Shown: piece after piece, positions 44,490 to 52,670 of the stretch
Layout: every line of letters begins with the position of its first letter
Position numbering within the stretch: position 1 is the first letter of the stretch
Source of the DNA: an uncultured Myxococcales bacterium
GTDB lineage: Bacteria; Myxococcota; Myxococcia; Myxococcales; Myxococcaceae
Length of the DNA stretch: 64,000 bases
Reading direction: 5' to 3'
NCBI GenBank assembly: GCA_937980205.1
Contig: CALJKW010000066.1
Span: forward strand, 78,487-142,486
The notes under the pieces: generated by a model
The model's database searches: none
Told to the model about the DNA's origin: nothing
Seen by the model: only the letters and a program-made list of their open reading frames with translations
Program-made: the position numbers and the translations under genes

Positions 44490-44694
44490 GAGACGAGAAT
44501 CTCGTCTCCGGGAGGTGGTGCCCGAAGGGGTGCGACAAGAATCTCGTCTCAGCGGTGGTTGCCACCTGCCGCGAAGGCGTTTCCTTGGCAGTAGCGAACC
44601 GCTGGCGCTTGGTTTCGGCCATTCGGACTGGTTGAGACGAGATTCTCGTCGCACCCCTGCGAGAGGGTCCCCCCGGAGACGAGATTCTCGTCTC
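44490..44694. repeat. Nested inverted repeat built of GAGACGAGA palindromes
   Basis: Four 23-bp blocks: A 44490-44512, B 44528-44550, B' 44634-44656 and A' 44672-44694. A' is the exact reverse complement of A; B' matches the reverse complement of B at 22 of 23 positions. A-B and B'-A' spacers are both 15 nt, but these spacers are not complementary. Each block is itself a near palindrome around GAGACGAGAATCTCGTCTC. The 83-nt centre also has a small hairpin (GCGGTGG/CCACCTGCCGC). No credible gene lies within 44255-44779, so this element fills the gap. Confidence 0.8.
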
Positions 44695-44779
44695 AGGCCA
44701 GCGTCAGGACATCGTCAACGTCGAAGCAGCGCGCCAATCCGAGGCACTCACGCGCGCCAGGTCTTCTCGCGGCCCGAGC

Positions 44780-46117
44780 TCAGGGCGCCGTGATGTCCTG
44801 CACGATGTTCATGTTGCCGACCGGCACCATCACGTGCGGCGGCTGCGAGGCGAACGGGTTGATGACCCACGCGAGCGCGTCGGTGAGCGGGTTCACGCCG
44901 CCGCCGGTGCTCATGAACGTACGCACCGAGAAGGTCACGTTCGCGCGCAGGGCCTGGCCGGCGTAGTTGCCCTCCCAGGCGCCGGTCATGCCGTCCTGCG
45001 CGAAGACCGCGGGCATCAGCACGGCCTGGATGCCGTCGGTCAGCGAGCTGTGCCGCGCGGCGACGACTCCGTAGACGAAGCCCGGCGGTGGAGTCATCGG
45101 TATGTGCCGCACGGTTCCGGAGAGCGACACCGGCCCGAAGGCGAAGTCCTGCACCTCTTCCTTGCCGGCGGCGCAGTTCACCGTCTTGAGCGGGTTCGCG
45201 AGGAAGTTCATCGCCAGGCCGCCGGCGCCGAAGCCGAGGAGCGCGGGCGACATCACGTAGCGGCCGGGCTTCAGATCCGTGATGACGTACGCGTATTCGG
45301 TGTCGGTGTTGTTCGTGAACACCTGGTAGCCGTTCTGCAGCTGGGCCAGCAGCGTCTGAGGATCGAAGCCGCCGAGGAACGAGTCCGGCGACAGCGCCGA
45401 GATGCGCAGGTTCGCTCCGAGCATCGGCTCGGGGAGCCTGATCGTCCCGCGCACGGTGCAGAGGTCCGAGGCCGAGGCGCCGAGGTACAGCTTCACGTTC
45501 TCGGCTGACGCCTTGAACGGGTCGGCGAGATCGATCTGCACCTGCACCTGCGGAGACTGGAAGTCGATGAGGGGAATGAGGTTCCCGTCGTCGTTGCGAT
45601 CCATCAGGGCGGTGAGCTGGTGGGTGCCGCTGGCGACGCCCTCGAAGAGGAAGGGGATCTCCTTGGGCATGTCGGCCTTGGGCAGCTCCTTGAGATCGAA
45701 GTTCCGTGCGACGCCGATCGTCTTGCCGACGGCGAAGCTGCCGACGACGACGACGCCCGAGATGGTGCCCTTCGGGCCTCCGGCGCGGGTCCAGGTCTCG
45801 GTGTGCAGCGCCTCGTCCTTCCCGTCGTCGCTCGCGAACCACTTCACGGTGGTCGTGGCCCTCAAGATGAGCTCGAGCGGGGCCGGGCCCTCGATGCGGC
45901 CGGTGCTGGTCTCGCGCGGGTCGCTGCCGTCGGTCGAGAGGAAGATCGTCGCCGGGCGATCGGTGGTGAAGATGAGCTTGATGTCGCCGTTGAACGGGCC
46001 GGGAGGCGGGCTCACCTTCGAGACCGGCGGGGCCAGCGTCGCCTTCGGGGTGTACTGCAGCGGCAAGGGTCCGCCGCCGCAGGCGACGAGGAGCACCACG
46101 AGGGGGAGGGCGCGCAT
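44780..46117 (-). CDS. Lipoprotein with chitobiase C-terminal-like domain
   Basis: 445 residues. Signal peptide with lipobox LVAC followed by GGG. Residues 40-110 (PFNGDIKLIFTTDRPATIFLSTDGSDPR...) match the chitobiase/beta-hexosaminidase C-terminal-like (CHB_HEX_C_1) domain, an FN3-like module. The rest is a set of beta-rich repeats with GTISGVVVVG and GTHQLTALMDRNDDGN, like carboxypeptidase-regulatory sandwiches. No catalytic motif. It lies downstream of the regulator gene on the same strand, separated by the hairpin at 46171-46233. Confidence 0.7.
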   Translation of the reverse strand: MRALPLVVLLVACGGGPLPLQYTPKATLAPPVSKVSPPPGPFNGDIKLIFTTDRPATIFLSTDGSDPRETSTGRIEGPAPLELILRATTTVKWFASDDGKDEALHTETWTRAGGPKGTISGVVVVGSFAVGKTIGVARNFDLKELPKADMPKEIPFLFEGVASGTHQLTALMDRNDDGNLIPLIDFQSPQVQVQIDLADPFKASAENVKLYLGASASDLCTVRGTIRLPEPMLGANLRISALSPDSFLGGFDPQTLLAQLQNGYQVFTNNTDTEYAYVITDLKPGRYVMSPALLGFGAGGLAMNFLANPLKTVNCAAGKEEVQDFAFGPVSLSGTVRHIPMTPPPGFVYGVVAARHSSLTDGIQAVLMPAVFAQDGMTGAWEGNYAGQALRANVTFSVRTFMSTGGGVNPLTDALAWVINPFASQPPHVMVPVGNMNIVQDITAP

Positions 46118-46170
46118 GGCGGGCGCATCAAGCCCCCAGCCGATGCCGGAGTCAAACCGCGGCGCGCACG

Positions 46171-46233
46171 GCCGGGATCGGGATCGGGGGCGCGATCGGG
46201 ATCGACGATTGCGAGCCCGACCCCGATCCCGGC
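46171..46233 (-). terminator. GGGATC-repeat hairpin
   Basis: 18-nt arms at 46171-46188 (GCCGGGATCGGGATCGGG) and 46216-46233 pair at 17 of 18 positions, with a 27-nt loop that itself repeats CGATCGGGATCG. It lies 11 bp beyond the regulator stop and before the next lipoprotein start on the same strand. A low-complexity hexamer hairpin in the same style as 30571-30658; probably a terminator, no T-tract seen. Confidence 0.6.
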
Positions 46234-46244
46234 GGTGGGGCAGC

Positions 46245-47732
46245 TCAGCCCTTCCGCTTGGTCGCCTGCGCTTCGTGCGTCAGCAGCGGCGAGAAGAAGC
46301 AATCCTTCTTCGTGTACTCGTCGAACGAAAACGCGAACCGGTAGCTCGCCGCCGCGCGCTGGTTGCAGTCGGTGCGCTCGCAGAACCGGCAGCTGACGCC
46401 GATCGGCACGGCATCGCGCCGCAGATCGGTCATCGGCAGCCCGTACGCCAGGTACTTCGCGTTCTCCGCGTGAGTCCCCAGCCCGATCGAATACGCCGTC
46501 CCACGGACAATCGACCCCTCGAGCGCCTGCAGCTGAACCCGCGCGAAGTCGAAGTACGTCGTCCCGTCGGGCATCTGCGAATACTGCCGCGTGATCTGCG
46601 ACGGGTTCAGGAAGGCGAGGTGCACGGCCCACTTCCCGCAGCTCCCGCCGCCGCTCGCGAACTTGAAGCCCGTCCCCGAGTACCGCTTCGAGATGTTCCC
46701 CGCGATGTCCGTGCGCAGGAAGTGAAACGGCAGCCCGGCCCGCTTCGGGTCCGACAGATTGCACACGCGGTGCGCGACCGTCTCGTACGTCACGCCGAAC
46801 TCGTGCGTCAGCAGCTCGATGTCGTAGCGCGTGCGCTGCACGGCGTCGAAGAACGACCCGTACGGCAGCATCAGCGCGCCGGCGAAGTAGTTCGCCAGGT
46901 TCACCTTGATGAGCCGCGGCGTCTCGGCGTGCCGCGTCCGCCCCTCGACGATCCGCTCGATGAGCCGCGTCTTGTCGATCGCCAACAGCCCCAGCGACGA
47001 GGCGAGCTGGAACTTCAGCGGCTGCTCCGTCAGCGTCGGAGACACCACCAACTGCTTGTTCTCCTGATCCAACCGCCGAACCACCGAGCTCCCGCTCGGA
47101 GACTCTTCGCTCACCGTCGCGAACCCGAACCGGTCCTTCAAGATCGCCGTCAGCTGCTCCGACAGCACGACGCGCCCGAGCTTGAAGTCCTGCCGCAGCG
47201 CCTCGGCCTCGGCCTCGAGCTCGGGGAAGTAGTTCTTGTTCCGCTCGAGGAAGTCGGACACCTCGTCGAACGGCGAGTAGTCGAGGCGCGGCCCCGGCTC
47301 GGCCGCGGCGCGCGCGCGGTCCGACGTGTTGAGCTGCGCCATCACGTTCTCCAGCTGCGTGCGCGTGTTCTTGTACAGGTTGAACAGCGCCGCGACGGTG
47401 CCGGCGAGGCGCGGCTCTGCGGACAGCGACTGCAGCGACTCGGGATCCAGGTCGAGCGTCTTGAGCAGCGGGTCCTGCAGCAGCTGCGCGAGGGTCTCGT
47501 CGACGCGTCCCTCGGACAGCTGCGTCATGAAGTTCTCGGGGTCGACCTGGAAGTAGCGCAGCGCCTTCCACAAGAGCGGGAAGGGCGTCACGCGCTTCCC
47601 CTTCTCGATGAGGTTCAGGTAGGCGGGGCTCACCCCGAGCTCGCGCGCGGCGTCGGCCTGCTTCACGTTCCGCTGCAGGCGCAGCGCCCTCAGCCGGGCG
47701 CCGATGTTGGCGTTGAGCGCGTTCTCGTTCAT
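46245..47732 (-). CDS. ScfR/RamB-type XRE regulator with IrrE-like and DUF2083 domains
   Basis: 495 residues. An XRE helix-turn-helix sits at residues 10-65 (VKQADAARELGVSPAYLNLIEKGKR). The middle has an IrrE/ImmA-like region (FAGALMLPYGSFFDAVQRTRYDIELLTHEFGV) and the C-terminus the DUF2083 Cys motif SCRFCERTDCNQRAA. This architecture matches the short-chain-fatty-acyl regulators ScfR, RamB and MldR, which sense acyl-CoA status and control acetate, propionate or glyoxylate metabolism. Its divergent neighbour is a CitE-like lyase 35 bp away, a plausible target. The HEFGV sequence is not the protease HExxH motif. Confidence 0.88.
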   Translation of the reverse strand: MNENALNANIGARLRALRLQRNVKQADAARELGVSPAYLNLIEKGKRVTPFPLLWKALRYFQVDPENFMTQLSEGRVDETLAQLLQDPLLKTLDLDPESLQSLSAEPRLAGTVAALFNLYKNTRTQLENVMAQLNTSDRARAAAEPGPRLDYSPFDEVSDFLERNKNYFPELEAEAEALRQDFKLGRVVLSEQLTAILKDRFGFATVSEESPSGSSVVRRLDQENKQLVVSPTLTEQPLKFQLASSLGLLAIDKTRLIERIVEGRTRHAETPRLIKVNLANYFAGALMLPYGSFFDAVQRTRYDIELLTHEFGVTYETVAHRVCNLSDPKRAGLPFHFLRTDIAGNISKRYSGTGFKFASGGGSCGKWAVHLAFLNPSQITRQYSQMPDGTTYFDFARVQLQALEGSIVRGTAYSIGLGTHAENAKYLAYGLPMTDLRRDAVPIGVSCRFCERTDCNQRAAASYRFAFSFDEYTKKDCFFSPLLTHEAQATKRKG

Positions 47733-47747
47733 CGGAAGACGGTCAGT

Positions 47748-47757
47748 CGTATAACAC
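47748..47757. promoter_or_regulatory. Shared -10 core between the regulator and CitE-like gene
   Basis: CGTATAACAC (47748-47757) gives TATAAC on the plus strand (47750-47755, 12 bp before the ATG at 47768) and GTTATACG on the minus strand (about 17 bp before the ATG at 47732). The same TATAACACC core is found in the 33661/33685 gap, so it is probably a common promoter type here. Confidence 0.5.
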
Positions 47758-47767
47758 CGCCCGCGCC

Positions 47768-48601
47768 ATGACTGCCCCTGTCCGTCGCAGCGAGCTCGTG
47801 TGTCCCGGGCACTCCATGAAGATGATGACGAAGGCCGCCGCTTCCGCCGCCGACGAGGTCATCTTCGATCTCGAAGACGCGTGCCCTCCGGCGAAGAAGG
47901 TCGAGGCGCGCGGCCTCGTCGCCCAGGCGCTGCAGACGCTCGAGTTCACCGGCGAGAAGGTGAAGGCCTACCGCATCAACGCCGTCGGCACTCCGTGGTG
48001 GAAAGAGGACCTCACCATCGCCGCCCACGCCCAGGTCGTCGTCGTGCCGAAGGTGAAGAGCGCCGACGAGGTGCGCGCCGTGCTCGATCTGCTGCCCGAA
48101 GGCGTCGGCCTCGAGGTGCTCATCGAGAACGCTCCCGGTCTGCTCAAGGCGTACGAGATCGCCCAGGTGCCCGGCGTCTCGTCGCTCATCTTCGGAGTCG
48201 CCGACTTCGCCGCCGACCTCGGCGCCCGCGACTTCAAGGAAGAGGACTTCGGCTACGCCCGCGCGCAGATCCTCGTCGCCGCCCGCGCCGCCGGAGTCCA
48301 CGCCATCGACAGCGTCACGGTGCAGTACCAGGACCCGGCGCTCACCTTGCGCGACGCGCAGCGCTCGGCGCGCATGGGCTACGACGGCAAGTGGGCCATT
48401 CACCCGTCACAGCTCGAGCCCATTCACACCGCGTTCACGCCGACGCCCGACGAGATCCTCGCCGCGGCGCGCGTCGTCCAGGCCTACGAGGCCGCCGGCC
48501 GCGGAGCCATCGAGCTCGACGGAGAGATGGTCGACGAGGCCACCGTCGCCGTCGCGCAGAAGCGCCTCGACGTCGCCAGGCGCGCCGGCCTCATCGAGTA
48601 G
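47768..48601 (+). CDS. CitE/HpcH-HpaI family acyl-CoA lyase
   Basis: 277 residues of the TIM-barrel CitE family, which cleaves (methyl)malyl-CoA, citryl-CoA or citramalyl-CoA. Motifs: RSELVCPGHS at the start, the Mg-binding VIFDLEDACPP near residue 30, IENAPGLLKA near residue 120 and MGYDGKWAIHPSQL near residue 215. Divergent from a RamB/ScfR-type regulator, which suggests acyl-CoA or glyoxylate-linked carbon metabolism. The exact substrate is open. It is convergent with FKBP, 4 bp apart. Confidence 0.88.
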   Translation: MTAPVRRSELVCPGHSMKMMTKAAASAADEVIFDLEDACPPAKKVEARGLVAQALQTLEFTGEKVKAYRINAVGTPWWKEDLTIAAHAQVVVVPKVKSADEVRAVLDLLPEGVGLEVLIENAPGLLKAYEIAQVPGVSSLIFGVADFAADLGARDFKEEDFGYARAQILVAARAAGVHAIDSVTVQYQDPALTLRDAQRSARMGYDGKWAIHPSQLEPIHTAFTPTPDEILAAARVVQAYEAAGRGAIELDGEMVDEATVAVAQKRLDVARRAGLIE

Positions 48602-48605
48602 CCGC

Positions 48606-48929
48606 TCAGCCGACCTTCAAGAGCTCGACCTCGAACACCAGCGTCGAGTTCGGCGGGATCACCGGCGGGTACCCACCGGCTCCGTAGCCGAGCTCGGGAG
48701 GGATCGTCAGCTTCCGCACGCCGCCGACCTTCATGCCGGCGACACCCTGGTCCCAGCCCTTGATGACCTGGCCGGCGCCGAGCTTGAAGTCGAAGCCCTG
48801 GCCGCGGTCGCGCGAGCTGTCGAACTTCGAGCCGTCGGTGAGCGTACCCACGTAGTGCACGGTGACCTTCTGGCCGGCCGTCGCTTCGGGGCCGGTGCCG
48901 ACCTTGATGTCGTCGATCTGGAGGGGCAT
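48606..48929 (-). CDS. FKBP-type peptidyl-prolyl isomerase
   Basis: 107 residues, the minimal FKBP12-like domain. The catalytic pocket is recognisable: VHYVGTLTDGSKFDSS, GQVIKGWDQGVAGMKVGG, LTIPPELGYG and NSTLVFEVELL. No signal peptide, so cytosolic folding helper. The ATG at 48929 (MPLQIDDIKVG) is chosen; a further ATG at 48962 would overlap the methyltransferase stop and adds no conserved sequence. It follows the methyltransferase by 16 bp on the same strand. Confidence 0.93.
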   Translation of the reverse strand: MPLQIDDIKVGTGPEATAGQKVTVHYVGTLTDGSKFDSSRDRGQGFDFKLGAGQVIKGWDQGVAGMKVGGVRKLTIPPELGYGAGGYPPVIPPNSTLVFEVELLKVG

Positions 48930-48945
48930 GGCCAGGGACCGTAAC

Positions 48946-49626
48946 TCACGCCGCTTCGGCAAGCAGCAACACTCGACCCTTCACGTCGACGGGCAGCGGT
49001 CTAAAGCCGCACTCCTGAAGCCACGCGCGAAGCTCGGCGAGCGTGAACACGCGGTAGCGGATCTGCGACTGCTCGTGCTGCTCGCCCCGGGTGAGCGTCG
49101 CGTCCTGCACGATCTCGCGTGTCGGCTCTTCGTACCGCGCGCGCACGAAGAAGCGGACTCCGCCGGCCTCGAGCGTGCGCTCCATCGGGGCGTACGGCAG
49201 CACCGCCTCGGCGACCGCGCTCGCGTCGATGAGCCACCGGCCGCCAGCCTTCACCGCTTCGCGCACGTTCCGCATGAAGCGGCGCGTGTCGTCGGCGCCG
49301 AGGTAGCCGAAGCTGTTGCCCAGGCAGTACGCGCCGTCGTAGGGGCCGCCGGGCACGCGATCGCGCATGTCTCCGACGTGGCAGTGGGGGACGCCCTCGA
49401 CCGCGGCCGGCGACAGATCGAACCCCGTGACGTCGAAGCCGCGCGCGCGCAGCTCGGCGACGTGACGCCCGCTGCCGCACGGAAGATCGAGCAGCCGCGC
49501 GGGTGGGGCGACGCGCAGCTCTTTCATGACGAGCTCGGCGTCGCTGAGCGTGGCGCCGGGAGGAACCGCCGCACGCCAGAAGTCGACCGCCAGGCGCGTG
49601 AAGAACGACTCGTACCATTCGGGCAT
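48946..49626 (-). CDS. Class I SAM-dependent methyltransferase
   Basis: 226 residues. The SAM motif LLDLPCGSGRH (near residue 45) is followed by GFDLSP and DMRDRVPGGPYDGAYCLGNSFGYL; the last resembles small-molecule methyltransferases. It continues with a KAGGRWLIDAS strand and an antiparallel C-terminal sheet. The substrate is unknown. It precedes FKBP in the same direction and follows ArsA-like 1 by 39 bp, so the three may share a transcript. Confidence 0.82.
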   Translation of the reverse strand: MPEWYESFFTRLAVDFWRAAVPPGATLSDAELVMKELRVAPPARLLDLPCGSGRHVAELRARGFDVTGFDLSPAAVEGVPHCHVGDMRDRVPGGPYDGAYCLGNSFGYLGADDTRRFMRNVREAVKAGGRWLIDASAVAEAVLPYAPMERTLEAGGVRFFVRARYEEPTREIVQDATLTRGEQHEQSQIRYRVFTLAELRAWLQECGFRPLPVDVKGRVLLLAEAA

Positions 49627-49665
49627 TGGGCGCCCCCGTCGTTCAGCGGCCCCGAAACCTGACGA

Positions 49666-50802
49666 TCACGCCGGCGCTTCTGCGATTCCGCGCGCGAGCG
49701 CCGCGAGGCCCTTCACGTCCTCGATGGCCTCTCCGAGGTACGGAGCGGCGACGGCGATCGACGAGCCCGGCAGCTCGGCGGCGAGCTTCTCGAGCAGGGC
49801 GCGGTCGCGGCTGACGCGCTCCAGCTCGACCTTCGCGAGCTTCTTGAGCTTCTCGAGGCCGGTGCGCGCCGCGTGCGAGGCGGTGTCGAGCTCGAGCGTC
49901 TCGGGGGGCACGAGGCCGTCGGTGCGCGCCCAGCTCCGGTTGAGCACGAAGCCCGCGAACGGCAGCCCCATCTCGAGGATGCGATCGCGGAAGTAGCGCG
50001 CCTCTTTGAGCGCCGCCTGGTCGGGGCTGGTCACGAGCAGAAACGCGGCCTGCTGGCTCGACAGCAGCGCGCGGACGCCCTCGGCGTGCTTGCGCATCGG
50101 GCCGAACATGCCGCTGAAGGCCCCGAGGAACTCCTGGATCTCGGCGAAGAACTCGGCGCCGAACACCTTGGTGAAGACGGTGCCGACGAGCTCGGTCGCC
50201 TTCTTGAAGAACCCGAAGCCGCCCTTCTTCTCCTTCGAGGGCAGGAACAGCCCGAGGATCTTCTCGTCGAGGAACCGCGCCAGCTTTCCGGGGGCCTCGA
50301 GGAAGTCGAGCGCGTTGCGCGCCGGAGGCGTGTCGAGCACCACGAGATCGTACTTGCCGCTCGTCGAGAACTCGTAGAGCGCCTCGGCCGCGGTGTACTC
50401 CTGCATGCCGGCGACCAGCTCGGAGAGCGACTTGAACAGGCGCGACTCGAGGATGCGGCGGGCCTGCTCTTCCGAGGTCGCCATGCGGCGCACGAGGCCC
50501 TCGAAGACGACGTCGGGGTTCAGCATCCACGCGTCGAGCGAGCCCTCGGTGATGCCGGCCTCGGCGAGCCGCTCGGGCGGCAGCGCCACCGGCTGACGCG
50601 AGTTCTCGGTGACCCCCATCGCCTGCGCCAGCCGCCGCGCGGGATCGATGGTGAGCACCAGCACGCGACGGCCCATGCGCGCCGCGGCCAGCCCGAGCGC
50701 GGCGGACGTGGTGGTCTTGCCGACGCCGCCCGCCCCGCAGCACACGATGACCTTGCGATCTTTGATGAGGCTTCCGAGCTCGCGCCCGACGCTTAACGGC
50801 AC
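49666..50802 (-). CDS. ArsA/GET3-like ATPase, paralogue 1
   Basis: 378 residues from a GTG at 50802. The P-loop CCGAGGVGKTTTSAALG (deviant Walker A, near residue 25) and VLTIDPARRLAQAMG identify the ArsA/GET3 branch of the SIMIBI GTPase-like ATPases; DLVVLDTPPARNALDF holds the Walker-B-type Asp. Helical insertion near residues 190-240 (FLPSKEKKGGFGFFKKATEL) is typical of bacterial homologues. No arsenite pump genes are near, so tail-anchored-protein-like handling or an unknown role is more likely. A second ATG start at 50853 is in frame but overlaps the divergent dehydrogenase start. Confidence 0.88.
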   Translation of the reverse strand: MPLSVGRELGSLIKDRKVIVCCGAGGVGKTTTSAALGLAAARMGRRVLVLTIDPARRLAQAMGVTENSRQPVALPPERLAEAGITEGSLDAWMLNPDVVFEGLVRRMATSEEQARRILESRLFKSLSELVAGMQEYTAAEALYEFSTSGKYDLVVLDTPPARNALDFLEAPGKLARFLDEKILGLFLPSKEKKGGFGFFKKATELVGTVFTKVFGAEFFAEIQEFLGAFSGMFGPMRKHAEGVRALLSSQQAAFLLVTSPDQAALKEARYFRDRILEMGLPFAGFVLNRSWARTDGLVPPETLELDTASHAARTGLEKLKKLAKVELERVSRDRALLEKLAAELPGSSIAVAAPYLGEAIEDVKGLAALARGIAEAPA

Positions 50803-50851
50803 GGCGTGGAAGTGTAGCGGTCGCGCCGCGAGGTTGCGATAAGCGAACGCC

Positions 50852-51718
50852 ATGGCGACCGACATGAACGGGCGGTTGGTGCTCATCACGGGGTCGACGG
50901 CGGGCATCGGCAAGCGCGCCGCCTTCGAGCTCGCGCGCATGGGCGCGCACGTCATCATCCAGGGCCGCGACGCCGCGAAGGCCGAGCGCGTCGCGGGCGA
51001 GCTGAAGGCCGCTCACCCCAACGCGAAGGTCGACTTCCTCGTCGCCGACCTGTCGTCGATGCAGGCGGTGCGCGGGCTCGCCGCCGAGGTGAAGCAGCGG
51101 TTCGGCAAGCTCGACGTCCTGCTCAACAACGCCGGCGCGCTGCAGGTGAGGCGTGAGGTCACCGTCGACGGCTACGAGCGCACGTTCGCCACGAACCACC
51201 TCGCGTACTTCCTGCTCGCGAACCTGCTCCTGCCCGAGCTCAAGAAGGGCGTAAAGCCACGCATCGTGAACGTGTCGTCCGATGCGCATCGGTATGGGCG
51301 GATGAACTTCGACGACCTGATGGCCGAGAAGAACTTCCGCGGCTTCCCGCAGTACGGCCGCAGCAAGCTCGCCAACATTCTCTTCACCCGGGAGCTCGCC
51401 CGGCGCGTTCAGGCCGACGGCATCACGGTGAACTGCCTGCACCCCGGCTTCGTCGCGAGCGAGTTCCTCTCGAAGGGCGGCATCTGGAAGGTCATCAAGC
51501 CGATCGCGTACCTCTTCGCGGTCGACGAAGAGCAGGGCGCGAGGTGCAGCGTGTACCTCGCCTCGTCGCCCGAGGTCGAAGGCGTCACCGGCAAGTACTT
51601 CTACAAGTGCAAAGAGAAGCGCCCGCGCTCGTTCGCCGAGGACGACGAGGCCGCGCGGCGGCTGTGGGAGGTGAGCGAGAAGCTCACCGGCCTGCCGGGC
51701 ACCTCGAAGGCGGCGTGA
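50852..51718 (+). CDS. Short-chain dehydrogenase/reductase
   Basis: 288 residues of the classical SDR family. TGSTAGIGKRAAF near residue 15 binds the cofactor, DLSSMQ and LLNNAGAL follow, and catalysis uses NVSSDAH plus YGRSK (Tyr near residue 170). The order and length resemble retinol dehydrogenase-like SDRs, and the residue after the first Gly-rich loop (RD in GRDAAKAE) favours NADP. It lies between the two ArsA paralogues on the opposite strand. The substrate is unknown. Confidence 0.92.
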   Translation: MATDMNGRLVLITGSTAGIGKRAAFELARMGAHVIIQGRDAAKAERVAGELKAAHPNAKVDFLVADLSSMQAVRGLAAEVKQRFGKLDVLLNNAGALQVRREVTVDGYERTFATNHLAYFLLANLLLPELKKGVKPRIVNVSSDAHRYGRMNFDDLMAEKNFRGFPQYGRSKLANILFTRELARRVQADGITVNCLHPGFVASEFLSKGGIWKVIKPIAYLFAVDEEQGARCSVYLASSPEVEGVTGKYFYKCKEKRPRSFAEDDEAARRLWEVSEKLTGLPGTSKAA

Positions 51719-51770
51719 AGCGCGGCAGGCAGGCTCGCGGCCAGCGGCACCGCCCTGCAAACTTTGCTTT

Positions 51771-52664
51771 TCACCGGGCAAGCCGGGTCGCGAGCTCCCG
51801 CGCAAGGGCAGGGCCTTTGAGCTCGAGCTCCGAGACCTCGATGACCTTGCGGTGGGCGTGCTGCTTGAGCAGTTGCAGCGCGGCGTCGCTGCGCTCGATG
51901 CGCGCGAGCTCGCGGCCTCCGAAGACGCCGTGGCCGGTCGTCACCAGCTTCTTCACCGCGGCGCGCTCGTCGGCGGAGAACGGGTCGGCCGGCACGCGGT
52001 TCACCACCACGACGCCGACGGGCACCTTGTGGCGCTCCAGCCCCGTCGCCAGCTCGAGCGCCTCGGTGACCGGCAGCGTCTCGGGCAGCGTCACCACGAT
52101 CGACGACGTCACCTTCGGATCGGTGAGCACCTCGAGGCCCTGCTTCGCGATGCGGCCGATCGGCCCCTTGGGGATCACCTTCAGCAGGAACGCGGGGATC
52201 TGCGCCAGCGCCAGCGAATGACCCGTCGCCGGAGCATCGAGCAGCATCAGGTCCCACTTGCCCCGCCGCATCAGATCGACCGCGCGGTACATCACGCCCA
52301 TCTCCGAGAAGCCGGGCGCGGCCATCAGGAACTTCTTGAGGCCCTGCGACTTCATCGCCGCGTCGGCGAGGACCTTGAGCGGCAGCGTGTCCTGCAGGAA
52401 GCGGCGGTGCCCCATCGTCGGCGTCAGCAGCACGACGTCGATGTTCTCGTCCGCGCGGGTGGGCTCCTCGGTGGGCGCCGCTCCGCCGAGCGCCTCGTTC
52501 AGCTGCGACGGAGTCTCCGGGTGCGGCACGATCTCGGCGCACAGCACGCGCTTGCCCTTCGAGGCCGCGGCGCGCGCGATGGCGGCGGTCACCGTCGTCT
52601 TCCCGACTCCGCCCTTGCCGGTGACGATCACCAACTTTCGGCTGAGGAGATCGGGTAAAGCCAT
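51771..52664 (-). CDS. ArsA/GET3-like ATPase, paralogue 2
   Basis: 297 residues from an ATG at 52664. Deviant Walker A VTGKGGVGKTTVTAAIA near residue 15, then RVLCAEIVPHPETPSQLNEALGG, and LMLLDAPATGHSLALAQIPAFL as the switch-like strand; ALDAPATGHS is typical of the second member of bacterial ArsA pairs. Shorter than paralogue 1 and lacking its long helical insertion. Start codon is 6 bp from the divergent DUF1015 gene. The two ArsA genes together probably form a heteromeric ATPase. Confidence 0.88.
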   Translation of the reverse strand: MALPDLLSRKLVIVTGKGGVGKTTVTAAIARAAASKGKRVLCAEIVPHPETPSQLNEALGGAAPTEEPTRADENIDVVLLTPTMGHRRFLQDTLPLKVLADAAMKSQGLKKFLMAAPGFSEMGVMYRAVDLMRRGKWDLMLLDAPATGHSLALAQIPAFLLKVIPKGPIGRIAKQGLEVLTDPKVTSSIVVTLPETLPVTEALELATGLERHKVPVGVVVVNRVPADPFSADERAAVKKLVTTGHGVFGGRELARIERSDAALQLLKQHAHRKVIEVSELELKGPALARELATRLAR

Positions 52665-52670
52665 GGGGCG

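Noticed and set aside
44134..44622. Minus-strand frame with ETRF-type repeats in the 44.3-44.7 kb gap
   Set aside because: It is the translation of the GAGACGAGA palindromes and overlaps the end of pepA; no family resemblance.
48606..48962. Longer FKBP start at 48962
   Set aside because: The extra residues are not conserved in minimal FKBPs and overlap the preceding methyltransferase gene; the 107-residue form is standard.
50802..50853. Upstream ATG at 50853 for ArsA-like 1
   Set aside because: In frame, but it would overlap the divergent dehydrogenase start; the GTG at 50802 sits next to the conserved P-loop and leaves 49 bp between the genes.
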